This document shows positions 15,106 to 16,598 of a stretch of DNA of 16,598 bases, in pieces; within the stretch, counting starts at the first letter, position 1, and each line of letters begins with the position of its first letter. The stretch covers positions 1 through 16,598 of the forward strand of contig JAFVXP010000075.1 in NCBI GenBank assembly GCA_017501055.1. The letters are read 5' to 3'. The stretch comes from Clostridia bacterium. GTDB taxonomy: Bacteria > Bacillota > Clostridia > Oscillospirales > CAG-382. The notes below the pieces were generated by a model. It saw only the letters and a list, made by a program, of their open reading frames with translations. It had not been told where the DNA came from and did no database searches. Position numbers and translations under genes: made by a program.

Positions 15106-15519
15106 TTATAATTTCTTACTCATCATAGCGTGCGGACAGCCTTCTTCAACGTCGGTCTCTCCCGTAAGAGTATATCCGATTCTTTCATAAAAGGGAACTG
15201 CCTGCATCTGCGCATGAATGAAAGCATTGTTTCCGCCATGCTCTCTGATAATATCTTCGGCGACGTAAACTATCCTTGCGCCAAGACCACCCTTGCGGTT
15301 AGCTTTCAAGACTGCAATACGACCGATCATATAGTCTGTATCGTTAATCTTGATTATTCTGCTTGTGGCAACGGCTTTATTATCGATAAACCCAACCAAA
15401 TGTATCGCAGTATGGTCAGCGCTGTCGAATTCTTCCGTAAAACCTTGTTCATCAACGAAAACTTCGGTTCGAATCGCTTTCGCTTCTTCGGGAAGTCTAT
15501 CGTAAACCTTAACAGTCAT
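15106..15519 (-). CDS. GNAT family N-acetyltransferase
   Basis: ATG 15519 gives 137 residues, MTVKVYDRLPEEAK onward; the frame extends 11 codons further to a TTG inside glyA, but that has no ribosome binding site. The fold is recognisable: IRTEVFVDEQGF in the first helix region, VATSRI as strand 4, IGRIAVLKANRKGGLG containing the acetyl-CoA pyrophosphate loop (Arg75-Gly80), and the C-terminal FYERIGYTLTG. The E-V-F-V-x-E-Q-G-F pattern marks a common but poorly characterised GNAT subgroup. The acceptor is unknown. The start lies 5 bases after the glyA stop with no Shine-Dalgarno site, suggesting reinitiation or coupling. Confidence 0.9.
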   Translation of the reverse strand: MTVKVYDRLPEEAKAIRTEVFVDEQGFTEEFDSADHTAIHLVGFIDNKAVATSRIIKINDTDYMIGRIAVLKANRKGGLGARIVYVAEDIIREHGGNNAFIHAQMQAVPFYERIGYTLTGETDVEEGCPHAMMSKKL

Positions 15520-15524
15520 AGGAA

Positions 15525-16598
15525 TTATTCGTAAATGGGATGAGCGTTGCAAAGCTTTTCAACTTCGGCAATGATGTAATCCTTGCTGTTTTCAAAGTCG
15601 GTAGCGGTAAGCTTAATAAGCTTTGCGATAGTCTTCATATCTTCTTCCTTAAAGCCTCTGGAAGTAACGGCAGGGGTACCAACACGGATACCGCTGGTGA
15701 TGGTGGGCTTCTGAGGATCGTCGGGGATAGCGTTCTTGTTTGCGGTAATGTGAACTTCGTCGAGGTTGTGTTCAAGCTCTTTACCGGTAACACCCATACT
15801 GCGAAGGTCAATAAGGATAAGGTGGTTGTCGGTACCGCCGGAAACAAGGTCAAAGCCTTCTTCCTTCAATGCAACTTCAAGAGCCTTTGCGTTGCGAACG
15901 ACCTGAGCCTGATATTCCTTGAATTCATCGGTAAGCGCTTCGCCGAAAGCAACAGCCTTAGCGGCGATAATATGTTCAAGAGGACCACCCTGAGTGCCGG
16001 GGAATATAGCCTTGTCGATCTGCTTTGCATACTGTTCCTTACAGAGGATAAGACCGCCTCTGGGACCGCGGAGAGTCTTGTGTGTGGTGGTTGTAACAAC
16101 GTCTGCATAAGGAACAGGACTGGGATGCTGACCTGCGGCAACAAGACCTGCAATGTGAGCCATATCGACCATAAGGATTGCGCCAACCTTGTCTGCGATC
16201 TCACGGCAACGCTTAAAGTCGATAACTCTTGCGTATGCACTTGCGCCGACAACGATCATCTTGGGCTGACATTCAAGAGCAATAGCTTCCATCTTATCAT
16301 AATCGATCATCTGGGTTTCGGAATCAACACCGTAGGGAACAACATTGAAGTATTTACCCGAAATATTAACGGGAGAACCGTGAGAAAGGTGACCGCCGTG
16401 TGCGAGGTTCATACCCATAACGGTATCGCCGGGCTGAAGGAAAGCAAAGAATACGGCAAGGTTTGCACTTGCACCGCAGTGGGGCTGAACGTTAGCGTGT
16501 TCTGCACCGAAAAGCTTCTTAGCTCTTTCAATAGCAATGGTTTCAACCTTGTCAACCTCTTCGCAACCGCCGTAGTATCTGCGGCCGGGGTAACCTTC
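15525..16598 (-). CDS. glyA: Serine hydroxymethyltransferase (5' end outside window)
   Basis: The minus-strand frame is open to the window end; 357 residues are visible, starting at EGYPGRRYYGGCEEVD. That motif sits near residue 57 in E. coli GlyA, so about 55 N-terminal residues are missing. Visible marks are HCGASANLAVF, MGMNLAHGGHLSHGSPVN, DMAHIAGLVAAGQHPSP, and the PLP lysine in TTTTHKTLRGPRGG (codon 16079-16077). The enzyme interconverts serine and glycine, producing 5,10-methylene-THF, the main entry of one-carbon units, and links to fhs and purL at the other end of the window. It is the upstream gene of a probable minus-strand unit glyA-GNAT-kinase. Confidence 0.98.
   Translation of the reverse strand, partial: EGYPGRRYYGGCEEVDKVETIAIERAKKLFGAEHANVQPHCGASANLAVFFAFLQPGDTVMGMNLAHGGHLSHGSPVNISGKYFNVVPYGVDSETQMIDYDKMEAIALECQPKMIVVGASAYARVIDFKRCREIADKVGAILMVDMAHIAGLVAAGQHPSPVPYADVVTTTTHKTLRGPRGGLILCKEQYAKQIDKAIFPGTQGGPLEHIIAAKAVAFGEALTDEFKEYQAQVVRNAKALEVALKEEGFDLVSGGTDNHLILIDLRSMGVTGKELEHNLDEVHITANKNAIPDDPQKPTITSGIRVGTPAVTSRGFKEEDMKTIAKLIKLTATDFENSKDYIIAEVEKLCNAHPIYE

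Overview
The window looks like chromosomal DNA of a low- to mid-GC Bacillota, most likely class Clostridia. The evidence is Gram-positive style gene content (a PASTA-domain class B penicillin-binding protein in the cell-division cluster, a single-chain PurL with a C-terminal glutaminase domain, formate-tetrahydrofolate ligase), purine-rich Shine-Dalgarno sites before most genes, and sigma-A type promoters. I cannot name a species. No tRNA, rRNA, CRISPR array, insertion sequence or prophage gene was seen.

Layout. (1) Bases 1-2646, plus strand: the C-terminal end of purL, then fhs, ending at a strong intrinsic terminator. (2) Bases 2647-3142: an AT-rich gap with several small inverted repeats, then a good promoter followed by three 10-bp-spaced boxes of the kind bound by MraZ. 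(3) Bases 3143-14114, plus strand: the dcw (division and cell wall) cluster in the order mraZ, rsmH, ftsL, class B PBP, murF, mraY, ftsW, murG, ftsQ, ftsZ. Spacing is tight up to ftsQ. ftsZ has its own promoter and a very strong ribosome binding site, and a bidirectional terminator follows it. (4) Bases 14195-16598, minus strand, convergent with the dcw cluster: glyA (5' end outside the window), a GNAT acetyltransferase, and a P-loop CMP-kinase-like protein with an extra C-terminal domain resembling the ParB/sulfiredoxin fold.

How the genes work together. MurF, MraY and MurG carry out successive steps from UDP-MurNAc-tripeptide to lipid II. FtsW and the PBP polymerise and cross-link it at the septum, FtsL and FtsQ (DivIB) regulate them, and FtsZ forms the ring. 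MraZ is the likely autoregulator of the cluster, and RsmH methylates 16S rRNA. murD, murC, murB and ftsA, which often sit in such clusters, are absent here and must be elsewhere if present. The flanking metabolic genes belong to one-carbon and purine metabolism: GlyA and Fhs charge tetrahydrofolate with one-carbon units, and PurL is a purine-pathway enzyme.

Most of the window is conventional. The least conventional items are the kinase with the ParB-like tail, a terminator-like hairpin pointing the wrong way between two minus-strand genes, and a structured leader before the PBP gene.
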